Assembly: GCA_031254955.1 (NCBI GenBank)
Contig: JAIRTK010000345.1
Location: 1-6,105, forward strand
DNA: 6,105 nucleotides
DNA from: Opitutaceae bacterium
GTDB taxonomy: Bacteria; Verrucomicrobiota; Verrucomicrobiia; Opitutales; Opitutaceae
Direction: 5' to 3'
Under the pieces are notes generated by a model. It ran no database searches, was not told the origin of the DNA, and saw only the letters and a list, made by a program, of their open reading frames with translations. The position numbers and the translations under genes were made by a program. Positions within the stretch are counted from its first letter, which is position 1. Each line of letters opens with the position of its first letter. Positions 4,757 through 6,105 of the stretch are shown here, piece by piece.

Positions 4757-6105
4757 ATGAAAAATAGGTTTATCGCTTGCGTAATACTGCCCCTGATCGG
4801 CCTGCCTTGTGTTCATGCCCAGGTTAACAACCAACCGCCGGGCGAGGAAATCGTGGAGTTGTCCCCCTTCGAGGTGCGCGATGTCTCCGAGGGCGAATTC
4901 AGCGCGTCCGAGGCCATCACCGGGACGCGCATGGCCGACAGAATCATGGACACGCCCTTTGCCGTGAACACGCTCACCGAGGAATTTCTGCGCGACTTCC
5001 AGCTTGAGAGTTTCGACGAGCAGCTCGCCTACGTGTCATCCTTCAACCCGGAGCCAGGAGAGGGGCCGTATTACCTGCGCGGCTTCCGCGCCTCATGGGC
5101 CTTGCGCAACGGCTTCAAGCGCGCCGGGCTGGTCGATGATGTCACCGTGCAGCAAATCGAGGTCATCAAAGGCCCGAATGTCTCCATGTATGGGCAGGGC
5201 AAGCCGGGCGGCATCGTCAACTACGTCACGAAAACCGCGCGCGGCAAACCCTTCGAGCGCCTCGCTATGACGTATTACACGGACGGCGGCTTCAATGTCT
5301 CCGTGGAGAAAAACGCCGTCCTCACGCCCAAGTTTCGCTACCGGATTTCCGCCCGCTACAAGGATGTCAACGGCTCCACGCAATGGAGCGCGCAGCGCGA
5401 CATCCCTGTCTATGCCACCGTCGCCTGGCAGCTCGGGCGTTACACGACGCTCACCGCCAACCTCGAATACGTGAGCAGCCACACCGTCCCGGAGGCCGCG
5501 GTCATCCAATATTACAGCAGGGCCACCGGGAACTACGGCGGCATTGTCTATGATTTCTACCAACGCAATTTCAAGTCGCCGGACGCCTGCACGCACCGTG
5601 ACCGCGTGACCTCCGACATCACGCTGGACTCTCGCCTCGCACGGTGGCTGGACGCGCGGCTGGCGGTCGGCGGGTTTTACAACGCCCAAAAATCCGTCGG
5701 CATCACCGGCGGCACCAGTTACGACCCCGACTACGCCACGCGGCAGCTCGGCCTCGCTTCCGGCAACACCCGCGTGCCCACCCGCTCCAAGTCCGCCACC
5801 TCCTACGGCAGCCTGCAGGGCGATCTGCTCGCCAATTACACCGCCGCCGGCGTGCCCATGAAAACCCTCGCCACAGTCGACTTTTACAGGATGCGCTCCG
5901 AGCCCAACGAATGGCGCTCCCCGTCGCAGGGCGAATATGCCAATGGCACGCTCGACACCATCCGCTACGACCTCCCGGACTTCGACGACCCGACCTTCTG
6001 GACCAATGTGAGCACCGACCAAAGCAACCGCTACTCCTCCAACTCGCTGCTGCTCAGCCAGCGCGTCTCGCTCTGGCGGCGGCGTGTCACCGCCTCCGGC
6101 GGACT
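4757..6105 (+). CDS. TonB-dependent outer-membrane receptor, 3'-truncated by the window edge
   Basis: An open frame of 449 codons starts at ATG 4757 and runs past the right edge. The start is well bounded: an in-frame TGA lies at 4739-4741 and no other ATG follows it. No clear Shine-Dalgarno sequence precedes the ATG. Residues 1-21 form a signal peptide (basic MKNR, hydrophobic core, cleavage probably after VHA21); the LPC at 16-18 is not a good lipobox. A VELSPFEV motif (33-40), TonB-box-like and typical of Opitutaceae receptors, precedes TGTR (55-58). The plug domain covers about 63-160, with PFAVNTLTEEFL, YYLRGF (105-110) and the family hallmark IEVIKGPNVSMYGQGKPGG (134-152) running on to NYVTK (155-159). 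After that come alternating aromatic/polar barrel strands. The protein would take up a large ligand such as a siderophore, vitamin or glycan across the outer membrane using TonB energy; the ligand cannot be told. No SusD-like partner is visible in the window. The protein would normally be 700-1000 residues. Confidence 0.95.
   Translation, partial: MKNRFIACVILPLIGLPCVHAQVNNQPPGEEIVELSPFEVRDVSEGEFSASEAITGTRMADRIMDTPFAVNTLTEEFLRDFQLESFDEQLAYVSSFNPEPGEGPYYLRGFRASWALRNGFKRAGLVDDVTVQQIEVIKGPNVSMYGQGKPGGIVNYVTKTARGKPFERLAMTYYTDGGFNVSVEKNAVLTPKFRYRISARYKDVNGSTQWSAQRDIPVYATVAWQLGRYTTLTANLEYVSSHTVPEAAVIQYYSRATGNYGGIVYDFYQRNFKSPDACTHRDRVTSDITLDSRLARWLDARLAVGGFYNAQKSVGITGGTSYDPDYATRQLGLASGNTRVPTRSKSATSYGSLQGDLLANYTAAGVPMKTLATVDFYRMRSEPNEWRSPSQGEYANGTLDTIRYDLPDFDDPTFWTNVSTDQSNRYSSNSLLLSQRVSLWRRRVTASGG

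Noticed and set aside
5093..6022. 309-codon open frame on the minus strand opposite the receptor gene
   Set aside because: The plus strand encodes an unmistakable TonB receptor through the whole stretch; the antisense translation is Gly/Ala/Val/Arg-rich without motifs.

Overview
The window looks like a piece of a GC-rich Verrucomicrobiota chromosome, most likely of the family Opitutaceae. The main clue is the last gene. It encodes a TonB-dependent outer-membrane receptor whose mature N-terminus carries a 'VELSPFEV' motif followed by a 'TGTR' motif, a combination I associate with the very large TonB-receptor families of Opitutaceae. The strong C bias at third codon positions and the weak or absent Shine-Dalgarno sequence are compatible with this. 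The taxonomic call is an inference; no rRNA or marker gene is present.

Layout, all on the + strand. (1) Bases 1-2792 hold the 3' part of a long gene for a repeat protein of the FG-GAP/VCBS (integrin-alpha-like beta-propeller) type. It has about ten Asp-rich calcium-loop motifs and is interrupted by two low-complexity linkers, one Pro-rich with a 21-bp repeat and one Ser/Thr-rich with a 12-bp repeat. Its start lies outside the window. (2) Bases 2793-3112 are non-coding and contain a perfect 8-bp-stem hairpin. (3) Bases 3113-4372 are a nearly full-length but heavily frameshifted IS256-family (Mutator-like) transposase. All three expected catalytic acidic residues can still be read, spread over different frames. 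(4) Bases 4373-4756 are non-coding and rich in small structures: a pair of mutually exclusive hairpins, a 10-bp-period ATCCGCG-type repeat, and a 30-bp-spaced direct repeat close to the next gene. (5) Bases 4757-6105 are the 5' part of the TonB-dependent receptor gene, with signal peptide, plug domain and start of the barrel; it runs off the right edge.

The two intact genes both encode exported or surface-type proteins, but a dead insertion sequence and about 2 kb separate them. Nothing shows that they form an operon or act together. I do not see a new defence, CRISPR, RNA or biosynthetic system here. The points most worth a second look are the two in-frame tandem repeats inside the propeller gene, the two hairpins of similar design on either side of the dead transposase, and the repeats upstream of the receptor gene.
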